Assembly: GCA_023213315.1 (NCBI GenBank)
Contig: JAKCPI010001758.1
Coordinates: forward strand, 1-64,000
Direction: 5' to 3'
Origin: Euborellia annulipes
Lineage: Eukaryota > Arthropoda > Insecta > Dermaptera > Anisolabididae
Length of the DNA stretch: 64,000 bases
Part shown: in pieces, positions 8,266 to 17,877 of the stretch
Position numbering within the stretch: the stretch's first letter is position 1
Layout: each line of letters starts with the position of its first letter
The notes under the pieces: generated by a model
Databases searched by the model: none
What the model was told of the DNA's origin: nothing
The model's input: only the letters and a program-made list of their open reading frames with translations
Position numbers and translations under genes: made by a program

Positions 8266-10725
8266 ATGCTTCAACATCTCATTCTACACTACGGTAACGG
8301 CCTCAGGAAGATTATTAGAGAAGTAAACTCCTTTATTGTTAAAAAGCAAAAATTTAAAAACAGACTATTCTTTCTCAATAGATGCAAATTTTATAATGTG
8401 ATTCCAAATTTTATTAATTTTAACATGAAAAACATCATAAATTTGTCTTTAAAAACTCATTCTCGGAAAACTGAAAATTTATTTCATAGATTTAAGATGG
8501 CATTGTTGAATGTTGAAATTCAACATACTTACACACACTTGCATTATATTGGGGGAAACATCTCACGACTATCGCAAATGGTCAATAAAATTGTGAATTG
8601 TAATGAATTCATAATTTACCAAGAATGGTTAAAAAAGAAGAATGAAAACCTTTATTTAAAATTTCACGAAAACATAATAAAAAAACTTAATAATCTCATT
8701 AATAAGTCACTTCCACCTAAAAATAGAGTTATAAATTTAACTAATGAAGAAATTCCCGATTTTGTAAGCAACACCTTGAACCTTGAACCCAAGTTCGCAC
8801 CACCGATATTTAATAGGGATTCTTTGAATAAAAACATAATTAACTGCCTAACTGATTGTGAATATATTATAGATAACAATGAATTTTCAGACCCAAAGAA
8901 AGCAATATTGAGAACTAAAGTTTCTAATATAATAACTAATTTCACCTATAGAGACAACTTACCGATAAACAGTTCAAGGGCACTGATGTGTGACATTGCT
9001 AAAACAAAAAAATTCAAAAAAAACAACCCTCAATTGACTTTTCTTCAGTCAGACAAGTCCAAATTAGCCGTAATCACAACAACTGATTCTTATATAAATA
9101 ATATGTTATCTCTGTTGGCTGACAATGAAACATATGAAGAAATAAACTACGATCCTATTAAGAGGTTGGAAAACAAAATAAGCGAATTTTTGAGACATTG
9201 CCATACAAAAAATTATATTGACAAAAAAATCTTAAATAAACTAACACCTAGAAATACCACTATTGCAAAAATGTATGCCGTTATTAAGACACACAAAGGC
9301 ATATACCCTAACCACCCCTACCGCCCAATAGTATCCACAATCAATTACCCCAATTCTGAATTATCCAAATACATAGCTGACATATTAAAAAACATAACAT
9401 ACGAAGATGATTTTAAGGTTTTGAATTCGTCAATGGTAAAAGAAAAAATAAAAAACATTACTGTCCCAAATGATTATATTTTAGCATCTTTTGACGTGGT
9501 CAATCTTTTCACCTGCGTACCTCTTGACTTCTTCATGTCATGCATTGAGGAGTATTGGGGAGAGATCACAAAACATACCTCCCTTCCTTTAGAGGAATTT
9601 AAAAATGCTTTAAAATTTTGCCTTTTCTCTAATTACTTTAGTTTCAATAAGAAAATATATTTACAAAAAAGAGGATTGGGTATGGGTTCCTGCCTTAGCC
9701 CCATCGCCGCAGAATTGATAATTAGGAAGTTTTATTATACCAAGGTAGAACCACTGAAACCATTATTTTACTATCAATATGTCGATGACAGTATAGCCTG
9801 TGTCCCTAAAAACAACTTAAATAACATCCTTGACAATTTCAATACTTTTCATGAAAATATAAAATTTACCCATGAGATTGAAAATAACAAAAGAATTTCT
9901 TTCTTAGATCTATGGATTATTAAAGAAGAAAATGGGACACTGTCTTTCGATATATATAATAAACCAACAGATAGTGGTAGATTTACTAATTACCTTTCAA
10001 ATACACCATTTAATTATAAGGTCAACACACTTAATTATTTTATTAGGCGTATTTTTGAACTAGGAGACAACCAGTTCGTTGAACAAAACCTTAAAAAATT
10101 TAGAGCCGTGGCCTTGTCTAATTCATACCCTCAATATTTGATTAACAAGCTTATTAATAAGTACAGACACAGACAGGTCCCCGCTCCTAGGAGAGATCAT
10201 GCGGTACCACCAAAAATATATTTTTCACTAACGTACGTCCCGTCATTGTCTGAAAAAATTCAAAGGCTCTTCAGGACAAATACTAATGAGGTGGGTATCG
10301 CTCACAAGATCGAATCAAATTTAAGATCTTTATATAATAATAAGGATATAACACCCAAAGAAATGCTCACTGGTGTAATATATAGAATCTCTTGTTTAGA
10401 TTGTCCCCAAAACAACACTAGTGTTTATGTAGGTCAGACCAAAAGATTTCTTAAAGTTCGTATTAATGAACACAAGTACAGTGTTAAAAATAACAAAACG
10501 AACACAGGCCTATCTACCCATTGTGACACAACGGGGCACAATTTTGATTTCGACAATGTCGAGGTGTTGTCCAGAATCGGGAATAATAAAAAACGTGAAA
10601 TTGCGGAGAAATTTTATATAAAAATGATGCGGGACAAAGCAGTCAATTTTCATATGGACTGCAATGGCATAAATACCATATACATGCCGATTTTAGATAA
10701 AATTGGTCGTGAGCTGTTTCCTTAA
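8266..10725 (+). CDS. Penelope-like reverse transcriptase with GIY-YIG endonuclease
   Basis: Intact 819-codon ORF counted from the first ATG (8266). The frame is open 26 codons further to a TTG within the pseudo-LTR, but a TTG start is unlikely in an animal. A long N-terminal basic region is followed by AKMYAVIKTHKG (about residue 335) and RPIV. RT motif A is SFDVVNLF with Asp410, motif B is GLGMGSCLSP (470-479), and the catalytic YVDD has Asp507-508. A FLDLWI motif follows. The C-terminus carries a GIY-YIG nuclease core, GVIYRI (Tyr706) then VYVGQT (Tyr721), with the downstream RINEH block. The protein copies the element's RNA at a nicked chromosomal site. No disabling change was seen, so it is a candidate for activity. 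Order RT then GIY-YIG places it with endonuclease-bearing Penelope elements. Confidence 0.93.
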   Translation: MLQHLILHYGNGLRKIIREVNSFIVKKQKFKNRLFFLNRCKFYNVIPNFINFNMKNIINLSLKTHSRKTENLFHRFKMALLNVEIQHTYTHLHYIGGNISRLSQMVNKIVNCNEFIIYQEWLKKKNENLYLKFHENIIKKLNNLINKSLPPKNRVINLTNEEIPDFVSNTLNLEPKFAPPIFNRDSLNKNIINCLTDCEYIIDNNEFSDPKKAILRTKVSNIITNFTYRDNLPINSSRALMCDIAKTKKFKKNNPQLTFLQSDKSKLAVITTTDSYINNMLSLLADNETYEEINYDPIKRLENKISEFLRHCHTKNYIDKKILNKLTPRNTTIAKMYAVIKTHKGIYPNHPYRPIVSTINYPNSELSKYIADILKNITYEDDFKVLNSSMVKEKIKNITVPNDYILASFDVVNLFTCVPLDFFMSCIEEYWGEITKHTSLPLEEFKNALKFCLFSNYFSFNKKIYLQKRGLGMGSCLSPIAAELIIRKFYYTKVEPLKPLFYYQYVDDSIACVPKNNLNNILDNFNTFHENIKFTHEIENNKRISFLDLWIIKEENGTLSFDIYNKPTDSGRFTNYLSNTPFNYKVNTLNYFIRRIFELGDNQFVEQNLKKFRAVALSNSYPQYLINKLINKYRHRQVPAPRRDHAVPPKIYFSLTYVPSLSEKIQRLFRTNTNEVGIAHKIESNLRSLYNNKDITPKEMLTGVIYRISCLDCPQNNTSVYVGQTKRFLKVRINEHKYSVKNNKTNTGLSTHCDTTGHNFDFDNVEVLSRIGNNKKREIAEKFYIKMMRDKAVNFHMDCNGINTIYMPILDKIGRELFP

Positions 10726-11017
10726 ATAATGAAAATTGAGAGACGTTGAATGGCCATCGACACAAAGGGCGCAATAAATAAAAAAATATTTTTACCCTTT
10801 CGTTAAAAATTCTAATTTTGTAAATTATTAAATAAAGAACAATTTGAACTGTTAAATTAAAACGAAAATGGGTAAAAATAGACTAATCACTTTTATATAA
10901 CTATTTATAATAAAGAAATATTGAAAAATTAATCATTTAATACTTCGAAACTCACTGAGCCATTGCCCTCATAGTAGAAATTTTTAAAAAACCGACTTGG
11001 CCAAATGACACATGTGC
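10726..11017 (+). other. PLE 3' untranslated region
   Basis: Non-coding tail between the ORF stop and the downstream pseudo-LTR. It is present as an inverted copy at about 6333-6624. No ORF; AT-rich. Confidence 0.7.
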
Positions 11018-11276
11018 ATAATGAATATGCACATGAAAAAATTGTAAGTAAATATATGTAAATTTATTATTTATTTCCATATGTATACGTTTGTAAAATC
11101 ATATAAAAAAGAAAATATCTTTCAATTTGTCATGTAGCCTGAAGGACTGAAGATGGCAAAATAAAAGTTTCGCCGAAACGTCTCACTTGGAATTGTTGTT
11201 TTCATTGGTCCAAAACCTCTTTGGCTGCATCCTCGCTAACCAACATTGCAATACCTACAGCCACTAACTCAACTAC
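11018..11276 (+). repeat. PLE pseudo-LTR, downstream copy
   Basis: Matches 7985-8243. It ends CTCAACTAC immediately before the right target duplication, so it is the true 3' end of the insertion. Confidence 0.85.
11147..11182 (+). ncRNA. PLE hammerhead ribozyme core, downstream pseudo-LTR
   Basis: Same sequence as the 8114-8149 core. Cleavage in both pseudo-LTRs would release a unit-length RNA of about 3.0 kb containing the ORF. Confidence 0.75.
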
Positions 11277-11288
11277 TTTTATTTTGTT
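11277..11288 (+). repeat. PLE target-site duplication, right copy
   Basis: TTTTATTTTGTT, identical to 6092-6103. Confidence 0.85.
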
Positions 11289-11946
11289 CTTTATATATGT
11301 ATACTATGTATTATAACAAACTCATTCAGTACAATACCCTCATGAATTATTCAAAATAAGCCTGATTTTTAAATTACATTAATATATTAAAAGGAAAACA
11401 TTATACAGTATTTATATCTCATATCAAAGAAAAGTGAATTCATATCACTTTCAAAATGGAAATTCATATATTTATTTTAAAATGTGATTTGTATTTCATC
11501 TGATTTATTTCCAGCGAGTAAAAAAAAAATAATTAATTGAATTTTTTCTATATTATTTCAGTAAAATTAAGTTTATTATAATAAACTCTTTTTTTTAATG
11601 CCTTTTATGTTTAAAATTAAAGTCATAATGAATAAATATATTGTTTATGATTAATCAAAAGAATGATTTAGGGCTATAAACCAATAATATTAATAATGAA
11701 TCAATTTATTAAATAGAATAATAATATTAATTATAAAATTTAATTTCCACAGTTTGCTTTCATGTTCCATTATGCATATCGTGTACTTGGATTAATATCA
11801 TTTGACATATTATTATTATTTTCTCTTGTGTAATATCCTCTTTTATTTTTTAGTTGATTCTTTTAATTTGTTTGATTAGAAATTTCAAATAAACCAATAA
11901 TTAATATTGATTATGATAGTTGGTGTTAATAATTAAAAATTTAATC
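11289..11946. other. AT-rich stretch without recognised feature
   Basis: Very AT-rich, no ORF, no terminal repeats or RNA-like structure noticed. Confidence 0.5.
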
Positions 11947-12860
11947 TTTTTACTTTCTCTTACCTATGTATATATGTAATATATATATAGAGAGAAAGTA
12001 TTGGTTTCATGTCAAAAATTCGATGTCGAGATTTTGATGGATCTTCACGTTTTGAGGTCCCCTGAATCCAAAAAAGTGGTTTTCGCGACATGGTCTGTCT
12101 GTGGGTGGGTGGGTGGGTGTGTGTGTGTGTGTGCTCAATTTTAAGCATGAAGGAATTGAGTTATGAGGTTGAAATTTTATATTTAAGTTAAACACCCCCC
12201 GGGACCGGAAAAATAAGCTTTTAATCAAAATCGGCCAAAGAGTACTAGTACTTTACTGATGTACTTTTTCAGTTTTTTTCGATTTTCTCAAAATTTGCTC
12301 CAACGATTTTTTTTTAAATTCAAAAATCAATTATTTTTTAGATTCTCTATAAAATGTATATTCTCATTTTGTGATTGAAATCTTCTGAAGACTACTTTAC
12401 TCTTGTACTCCATAGAAAAGATAGGAGAAATGGTTGCCATGGTATCAAAATATAAATATTTTCCCATACTTATAAATTTTACATCTTTTTTTTTTTTTTT
12501 TTAAAAACATTCACACTTTTTTCTCATTCACACTCACACTCACACACACATTCACACAGTCTTTTCGGCAACTCAGGCCATTTAAGACTTTAGACGATAA
12601 CCGTTATTGATAAATATACATATAGGGGTCCAGGCATTCTTATTTAAGCCATTTGGTATCCAATTGGCTTAAATAAAATCATCGGACTGCCTGGGGTCCG
12701 AACCCGCGACGTTTGGTATACGAGGTTAGCACGCTAACCTCTACGCCATGCCCCGAGGGCAATTTTACATCTTGAATTCAATTGTACCCTACTGTCGGAA
12801 ACTAAATACATGTCGACACAAAAAATCTGGTGTGACAAGCACAGTACACAACTTTCGATT
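11947..12860 (+). repeat. Family H copy, SINE-interrupted, 3' hairpin truncated
   Basis: Family H is defined here: 5' end TTTACTTTCTCTTACC with a small hairpin (ACTTTCTCT / AGAGAAAGT), a central GT/CA-rich microsatellite, and a 3' end made of a ~90-bp hairpin bounded by ATCTGGTGTGAC and GTCACACCAGAT. The subterminal ACTTTCTCTTACC recurs inverted as GGTAAGAGAAAGT inside the 3' hairpin. No target duplication is seen; this fits Helentron/Helitron2-like non-autonomous elements. This copy carries a SINE (12488-12760) and is cut off in the 3' hairpin. Confidence 0.6.
12488..12760 (-). mobile_element. SINE-A copy (tRNA-derived)
   Basis: Minus-strand order: tRNA-like head with A box TGGCGTAGAGG and B box GGTTCGGACCC, a body holding an inverted repeat (TTATTTAAGCCA...TGGCTTAAATAA), a GT-rich tail and poly-A. 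Flanked by a 13-bp duplication AATTTTACATCTT (12475-12487 and 12761-12773). It inserted into family H, so it is younger than that copy. Confidence 0.85.
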
Positions 12861-13237
12861 TCTTTCGGGTTTTTTAAAATATTGGTACGCGTGGGAGTTA
12901 AACAACTAGTAGCGTAAACGAATGCAAGGGATAAATGAAAAAAGAAACTCCTCCTCCTTCACTCCCACTTGTCCCCACAGAGTGACTTTTTATATCACTT
13001 TCTCTTTTTTTTCTATTCGCATAGAAGTAGTAGGCGGAGCTTTAAGTTAAACTCCCTTTTGTAGTGTATACAAAGGAAGAGTTAAACCTCTCCTTGCTTC
13101 TCTTTCGTTTCTCATTCCTTACACTTCTGGTTGCCTAACTGCGAGGCGTTATCATGTTTAAAAAAAATTTCCCGATCTAATTTGTTGGTGTAATAATTGG
13201 CACGTTTTGATGATAGCCATAAGAGATTAGGACTCTA
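12861..13237. other. Unassigned sequence
   Basis: Moderately GC for this window around 12880-13150, with pyrimidine-rich stretches (CTCCTCCTTCACTCCCAC). No ORF or repeat boundary recognised. Confidence 0.4.
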
Positions 13238-13640
13238 TTAAGGTGCGCGTCTCGAGGTGCTAATTTTGAGAATTTCCCACGGCCACAATTTTGAAGCTTT
13301 CGACCTGAAATATTTTTTAAATTAAAGCTATTTAAAATATTTACAACTTATAGAAGCCCTTTTTTGATTTACGAAATTTTTTTTTTAGATTAATCACATT
13401 AAATAAAAGATATTTTTTAAAAATTAGCTCTATAGTCCTATCTTATAGATAAGTAAATTTAGTAGTAGTCATTGTTTTAAAAAATAATCAATTTTTTGCC
13501 TTTAATTAATTAGCTGGAATCTTTCAAATGAAATGGTATAAAACGCTTGTTTCCCTACGGGATAAACTAACGCCATCTCTTGCCGCCTAGAGTAACTAGC
13601 TTCTTGGGCGTTTAACGGTTTTTCGAGACGCTCATCTTAA
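13238..13640. mobile_element. TIR DNA element, TTAA-flanked
   Basis: Bounded by TTAAGGTGCGCGTCTCGA and its inverted relative TCGAGACGCTCATCTTAA. Non-coding, about 400 bp. The right half recurs at 59296-59459. TTAA at both ends suggests a piggyBac-like target, but the TIR does not start with CC and a TA target is equally possible, so the superfamily is unresolved. Confidence 0.6.
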
Positions 13641-14229
13641 GTGAAACAAATGATATTTTTTTCAAATCTGTACAGTGCTATTTCTGTTAGACAAAACAAA
13701 TTTATCTTTTCGTTTGAGATATTTTGTTCACAGACTAACAAACAGATGATTTTGTGGGACCGACTTTTTTAGATTTCCATCGAATTTTAGAGATGAGTCC
13801 AATATTTTTGCTCTATCATATAGACCTATATCTTATTATATCTATAGATAAGAGAAAGTATTTTATATTTCCTGTTTAAAAAATCACAGGAGGAATATTA
13901 AAATGGTTGTTTTTTATTATATAGGTTAGTAAAAAACAGCTTTTCAAAAAGATTAGTCCAAATTTCACAGAAAGTCAGTTTATGCTTGATAATACATATG
14001 TGTTTATAGAATATAATTTTTAATAGTTATGACTCCATTATCCTATTTTGGTTGACTTCTTTTAAACTTTTCTATCAATTTATGAATGAATCGTTATTAT
14101 TTTCTTATATCAAACTAAACTCTATCCATGCATGAAAAATACATTATTATTTGGAGTGGTTGGTTTATTTATTCCCATATGAAAACCTTTTACTAGCCCA
14201 ATAAATGGCTTTGAATAAAAAAAGTTATT
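13641..14229. other. AT-rich stretch without recognised feature
   Basis: No ORF, RNA or clear repeat boundary seen. Confidence 0.45.
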
Positions 14230-14373
14230 TTTATAACTAGAGCAGAAGAGTATAAGGATGGCTCATTTACTCGACATTTCAGAAGCCGTTTGGCTTGCCT
14301 TAAACCAAACTCAAAAAGATCCCTTCTCATCGGTATAATTGGCCTAAAGACCTTAAAAAAAAAAAAAGAAAAA
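14230..14373 (+). repeat. SINE-like 3' tail fragment
   Basis: Ends GGCCTAAAGACCTTAAAAAA, like the tails of the SINE-B copies (GGCC...AGACCTTAA then poly-A). The tRNA-like head is not recognisable, so this is a degenerate or truncated copy. Confidence 0.4.
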
Positions 14374-14490
14374 GAAAGCAGATGTCATAGAAAAAAAGTT
14401 TGATTTTCCTGATCAGAAAATTTATCTTTAAAAAAAAAAACGTTTGAATTTATTTCTTTACATAAAGGAATGAAAAGCCTTTTTTAATAA

Positions 14491-15273
14491 TTCGCCAAAA
14501 ATGACAACGGGGTTGGATGCGCCTTTGTCGAAAATGACGCTGAACATTATTTTAAACTAAATAATTTTACCTCCATCTTTAGTGCCGAGTTGAAGGCAAT
14601 AGAATTAGCACTACAGGCTAATTGTCTAGGAAGAGTGGTCATTGTGTCAGATTCAGTGAGTGCGCTGCAAGCCTTAGAGAGCTTTGACAGTATGATTCCC
14701 ATAGTTTCTCGCATACACACCCTTATATATCGAATTATATCCCAAGGGGGCGATGTGATCTTTGTTTGGGCACCAGGGCACATTGGTATAGTTGAGAACG
14801 AGAAGGCTGACCGAGCTGCGAAGAAGGGATCTGAAAAGAGTGCCATCGATGACCACAAAGTGCATTTTGGCGATCTGAAATTAGTAGTAAGGGAAAAATT
14901 GAAGAAGAAATGGGAGGAAAGATGGGAAGTGGAAATTGGAAATCACCTAAAAAGTATAATGCCGAAAATGGAATTTCACAAAGCATACCTGCAAGACTTA
15001 TCTCGCCGAGATCAAGTCGTGTTGACGAGACTGAGGATAGGGCACACGCGGCTCACTCACTCTTATCTGTTTAGACAAGAAAATATGCCTAATTGCGACA
15101 GATGCCGAACGCCCTGGAATGTTCAACATATGCTGGCGGAGTGTACTGAGTATAATGATGTAAGAAGAGAATTGGGTTTACCTTCAAGAATAGAAGAGAT
15201 TTTGAGCCTTAAATCCAATGGAAAGAAAGTATTTCGATTCCTGAAAAGGATAAACTTATATGGCGAAATTTAA
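14491..15273 (+). pseudogene. Non-LTR retrotransposon ORF2 C-terminus with RNase H domain, 5'-truncated
   Basis: An open segment of about 260 codons starting after an in-frame TAA. It opens with KNDNGVGCAFVEND, the block that normally follows the first catalytic Asp (DGS) of a type I RNase H; that Asp is not conserved, with the preceding codons reading as Asn-Asn-Ser in a shifted frame. The other residues are present: Glu in SAELKAIELAL, Asp in IVSDSVSALQAL, and the final Asp in NEKADRAAKKGS. A zinc-finger-like CDRCRTPWNVQHMLAEC lies near the C-terminus, as in I- and Jockey-related ORF2 tails. The reverse transcriptase is absent, so this is a dead 3' fragment. RNase H points to the I superfamily. 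Confidence 0.82.
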
Positions 15274-15430
15274 TGTGAACAAGAAGATGAAGAAAAAATG
15301 AAGATGGGTTGTATTTAAATTTATTGTGATTGTTTAAATCTCAAATTGTTACCTAAATGTCACTTATTGTAAGGGCAAGAAAGCCTTGCAGCTAAGTGCC
15401 CAATGAATAAATAAATAAATAAATAATAAT
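15274..15430 (+). mobile_element. 3' UTR and tail of the non-LTR element
   Basis: Follows the RNase H fragment and ends in (AATA)n near 15403-15427 after CTAAGTGCCC, the tail type of arthropod I/Jockey elements. No clear target duplication was identified. Confidence 0.65.
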
Positions 15431-15565
15431 TCGGCTTTATGAAAATATTATAGATGATTCTGAAAAAAGTTAAGTTGCTCTTGCCTTGTAAATAGGTGAA
15501 AAATATTTACATACGGTGGTGGATGCAGAAAAACAAGCATTACATTCACATCTAAAATACTTTTG

Positions 15566-15581
15566 AATAATAGACTATCTA
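15566..15581 (+). repeat. Target-site duplication, left copy
   Basis: AATAATAGACTATCTA, identical to 15972-15987; frames the palindromic insertion between. Confidence 0.8.
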
Positions 15582-15648
15582 TCAAGGAAGGGTTGCAGGT
15601 GCAGAGACTGGCAGCCAGATTTCTTTCTTTAAATATTTTTATTAGGCC

Positions 15649-15680
15649 GACGTTTCGGTCTCGATAGAGGCCATCTTCAG
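15649..15680 (-). ncRNA. Hammerhead ribozyme-like core
   Basis: Minus-strand CTGAAGA, stem II with GG/CC and CTC/GAG pairs, GAAA, CGTC. All core positions intact; stem I pairing is interrupted. Confidence 0.65.
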
Positions 15681-15850
15681 GGCTCAATAAATGTCAAATA
15701 AATATATATTATTTGCATTAGGCAGTTATGCGTGATGATGCTCATCAGGTGAGAAGAATTCAAAATTTGAAAGATCTCTCACCTGATGAGCATCATCACG
15801 CATAGCTGCCTAATGCAAATAATATATATTTACTTGACATTTATTGGGCT

Positions 15851-15881
15851 CTGAAGATGGCTCTATCGAGACCGAAACGTC
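15851..15881 (+). ncRNA. Hammerhead ribozyme-like core with perfect stem I
   Basis: CTGAAGA, stem II (GG...CC and CTC/GAG), GAAA, CGTC. The upstream TTATTGGGC and downstream GCCCAATAA form a perfect 9-bp stem I. This is the best-folding core outside the intact PLE. Confidence 0.75.
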
Positions 15882-15990
15882 GGCCCAATAAAAATATTTA
15901 AAGAAATAAATCTGGCTGCCAGTCTCTGCACCTGCAACCCTTCCTTGATACAACTCAACAGCCACAAGTACAATAATAGACTATCTAATA

Positions 15991-16003
15991 ATAACAATAA
16001 ATT
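15991..16003 (+). repeat. Target-site duplication, left copy
   Basis: ATAACAATAAATT, repeated at 16367-16379; frames the second palindromic insertion. Confidence 0.75.
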
Positions 16004-16093
16004 GAAGAAAAGAAATGGCTGTGGTGATGATTGATAAGGAGCTCAATGAGGAAAGGCAGCCAGCATAAATAAAAACTTTTATATTATTTCATC

Positions 16094-16126
16094 GACGTTT
16101 CGGAAGCTCGTCGCTCCCATCTTCAG
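16094..16126 (-). ncRNA. Hammerhead ribozyme-like core
   Basis: Minus-strand CTGAAGA, a stem II beginning TGG and ending CC, GAAA, CGTC. Core intact. Confidence 0.6.
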
Positions 16127-16272
16127 GACCTATGGCCATCAAATATTTTTTATTATTAGACAAATTAGAAAAATATACAGAATGTAGTTATAAAATCTTT
16201 CGAAATAATTGTCGCAATTGAGATGGAGAACATTATAAAGTACACACAACAACTATTTGAAGGCCATAGGTC

Positions 16273-16305
16273 CTGATAATGGTAGCGACGAGCTTCCGAA
16301 ACGTC
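16273..16305 (+). ncRNA. Mutated hammerhead-like core
   Basis: CTGATAA instead of CTGANGA (the invariant G is A), then stem II, GAAA, CGTC. Predicted inactive, whereas its inverted partner at 16094-16126 is intact. Confidence 0.55.
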
Positions 16306-16686
16306 GATGAAATAATATAAAAGTTTTTATTTATGCTGGCTGCCTTTCCTCATTGAGCTCCTTATCATAACAATAAATTAAAGGAAAAATAAAAAAAACC
16401 TAATTAGGAGTAACAAAATGAAGGAATTTTTAAGCAAATTTGGTTGTCTACGCGCAAGTGGTAGAGCCCACAAGCTCGATATTTTTTTATTTTCTTTTAA
16501 GCGCATTCTCATAAGAGAAGAAATTATTATTTTATTTATTTAAGGTCTTTTATGTCATCTGATGCCATTTAGATTCCATCCCCTGTTTTCTAAATTAATT
16601 TGTATATAGGTCCTAAAGGATTTTAAAGTTTTCTATATAAAATTATTTCTATTTGCCTACTTTCTCATCTATGTCACAAGAATTGT

Positions 16687-16910
16687 CTTTTTTTTTAACA
16701 CTCACACTTTTTTCCCATTCACACTCCACTCGCACACACATATACACAGTCTTTTCGGTAACTCAGGCCATATAAGACTTTTAGCAATTATCTATTGGGG
16801 GGTCCAGGAATTCTTATTTAAGCCATTTGGTATAAAAATGGCTTAAATAACAACACAACTTTCTCTTCACTTCGGTAAATGTCACTTCCAACTACACCAA
16901 ACCCGAGGGC
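16687..16910 (-). mobile_element. SINE-A copy, degenerate head
   Basis: Poly-T, CA-rich tail, GGCTTAAATAA inverted repeat and the terminal CCGAGGGC are kept, but the region that should hold the tRNA boxes is replaced by family-H hairpin-like sequence (ACAACTTTCTCTTCACTTCGG). Confidence 0.55.
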
Positions 16911-17113
16911 AATTTTCTTCTATGGTATAATAACATAATATAAATACTGTACTTTGTTTATAAATTTTACATTTTGAATTTTAATGTACTATACTAGGAA
17001 TTATATATAGGATTTATGTCGAAACAAAAAATCTTATGTGACAAGCACAAAACAAAACTTTCAATTACCGAAGGAAAGAGAAAGTTGTGTGTTGTGCGAC
17101 TAGTAACATAATA
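16911..17113 (+). repeat. Family H copy, 3' fragment
   Basis: Covers the end of the interior and the complete 3' hairpin in decayed form (AATCTTATGTGAC ... GTGCGACTAG). Confidence 0.6.
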
Positions 17114-17209
17114 TTTTCATACTTACAACTATTGTATAAAATACAAAGTCTGTGTCTGTTTGCATTTGATGCTTAAAAATGATGTGTGAAATATTTTATG
17201 GTTCTGGCT

Positions 17210-17510
17210 GTACAGTAAAATTTTTTCGGCATCATAGGCCATAGACTATAAACGACATATACCATCAACAGAAAAGATATTGGACAATATGGCGGCTACC
17301 TGGCATTTGAGCCTTATGGTAGGTAGCCGCCATATTGTCCAATATCTTTTCTCTTGATGGTACATGTATATTGGGATCCATGCATATTTATTTATTTTTA
17401 CCATCTATATCTAAATGATTTTAATAAATTCATTGAACTGTCTAGAGTCCGAACCCGCTTCCCTTGGATTTAGATGATCAATATTGACATTTGTTAACCC
17501 TTCGATCACG
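17210..17510 (-). repeat. Ancient SINE-A relic interrupted by a palindrome
   Basis: Left part has TTTTCGGCATCATAGGCC, right part has GAACTGTCTAGAGTCCGAAC, both recognisable SINE-A segments. A separate hairpin (17260-17362) sits between them. Confidence 0.4.
17260..17362. repeat. Hairpin palindrome, about 42-bp arms
   Basis: Arms 17260-17301 and 17321-17362 with one mismatch and a 19-base loop. Includes ATATGGCGGCTACCT. Non-coding, likely a small MITE inserted in a SINE. Confidence 0.7.
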
Positions 17511-17540
17511 GGGACCTCTTGGATTTAGCAATGACAACCT

Positions 17541-17800
17541 TCCCGAGTCGAAATCGAACGCCTGGTTTGAGTCTACAAAACCTCAGAATCTAATTGTTGT
17601 CTAAGTAGACTTAACAGAATCAAACTAGGATTTGAAAGCATGGTTTCTATGGAAATTTGATAGTCTGGTTTGGTTCTAACAAGTCTACTTATATCCCTTT
17701 TTGACATGTTTAGACTCAGACCAGGTATTCGAAATACTAGTTTAAGTCTACCAGATCTACTATTACGACCAGCAGTACTGAATGCTGGAATCCTAGTTTA
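17541..17800 (+). repeat. Relative of the foldback element at 19029-19503
   Basis: Begins TTCCCGAGTCGAAATCGAAC, the same terminal sequence as the foldback, then degenerate repeats of a GTTTGAGTCTAC / TTTAAGTCTACC type. No matching right terminus found. Confidence 0.45.
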
Positions 17801-17877
17801 GGCCTATGAATTCTCATTTAAAATTTGTTTATATACATATATACAGAGTGACAAAAAAGTTCTGATAATTTTGTTAG

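Larger units (their letters stand above)
6104..11276 (+). mobile_element. Penelope-like element composite insertion
   Basis: A single 5173-bp insertion framed by a perfect 12-bp target duplication. It consists of an inverted, 5'-truncated copy (6104-7984) joined at an ATAAT microhomology to a full plus-strand copy (7985-11276). The full copy has two 259-bp pseudo-LTRs, one ORF and hammerhead cores in both pseudo-LTRs. Inverted-partial-copy-plus-full-copy architecture, variable-length target duplications and hammerheads in the terminal repeats are established traits of Penelope-like elements. The two copies are nearly identical over about 1.9 kb, implying one recent insertion event. Confidence 0.9.
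15582..15971. mobile_element. Palindromic PLE-like insertion with two hammerhead motifs
   Basis: A 390-bp palindrome flanked by a 16-bp duplication. Arms are nearly exact inverted copies of each other and include GGTGCAGAGACTGGCAGCCA and its complement. The right arm has an extra tail (ACTCAACAGCCACAAGTAC), and CACAGCC/CTCAAC-type words also occur at the end of the large PLE's pseudo-LTR. Non-coding. Confidence 0.75.
16004..16366. mobile_element. Second palindromic PLE-like insertion with hammerhead motifs
   Basis: A 363-bp element with inverted ends (GATAAGGAGCTCAATGAGGA and complement) and a 13-bp flanking duplication. It lies directly beside the first palindrome: only the two duplications separate them. 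Its unpaired centre (about 16150-16255) is unique AT-rich sequence, unlike the first element. Confidence 0.7.

Noticed and set aside
12700..12757. tRNA gene
   Set aside because: A and B boxes are present but the acceptor and anticodon arms do not close properly, and it is the head of a SINE with target duplication.
14547..14986. Three minus-strand frames
   Set aside because: Antisense shadows of the RNase H fragment.
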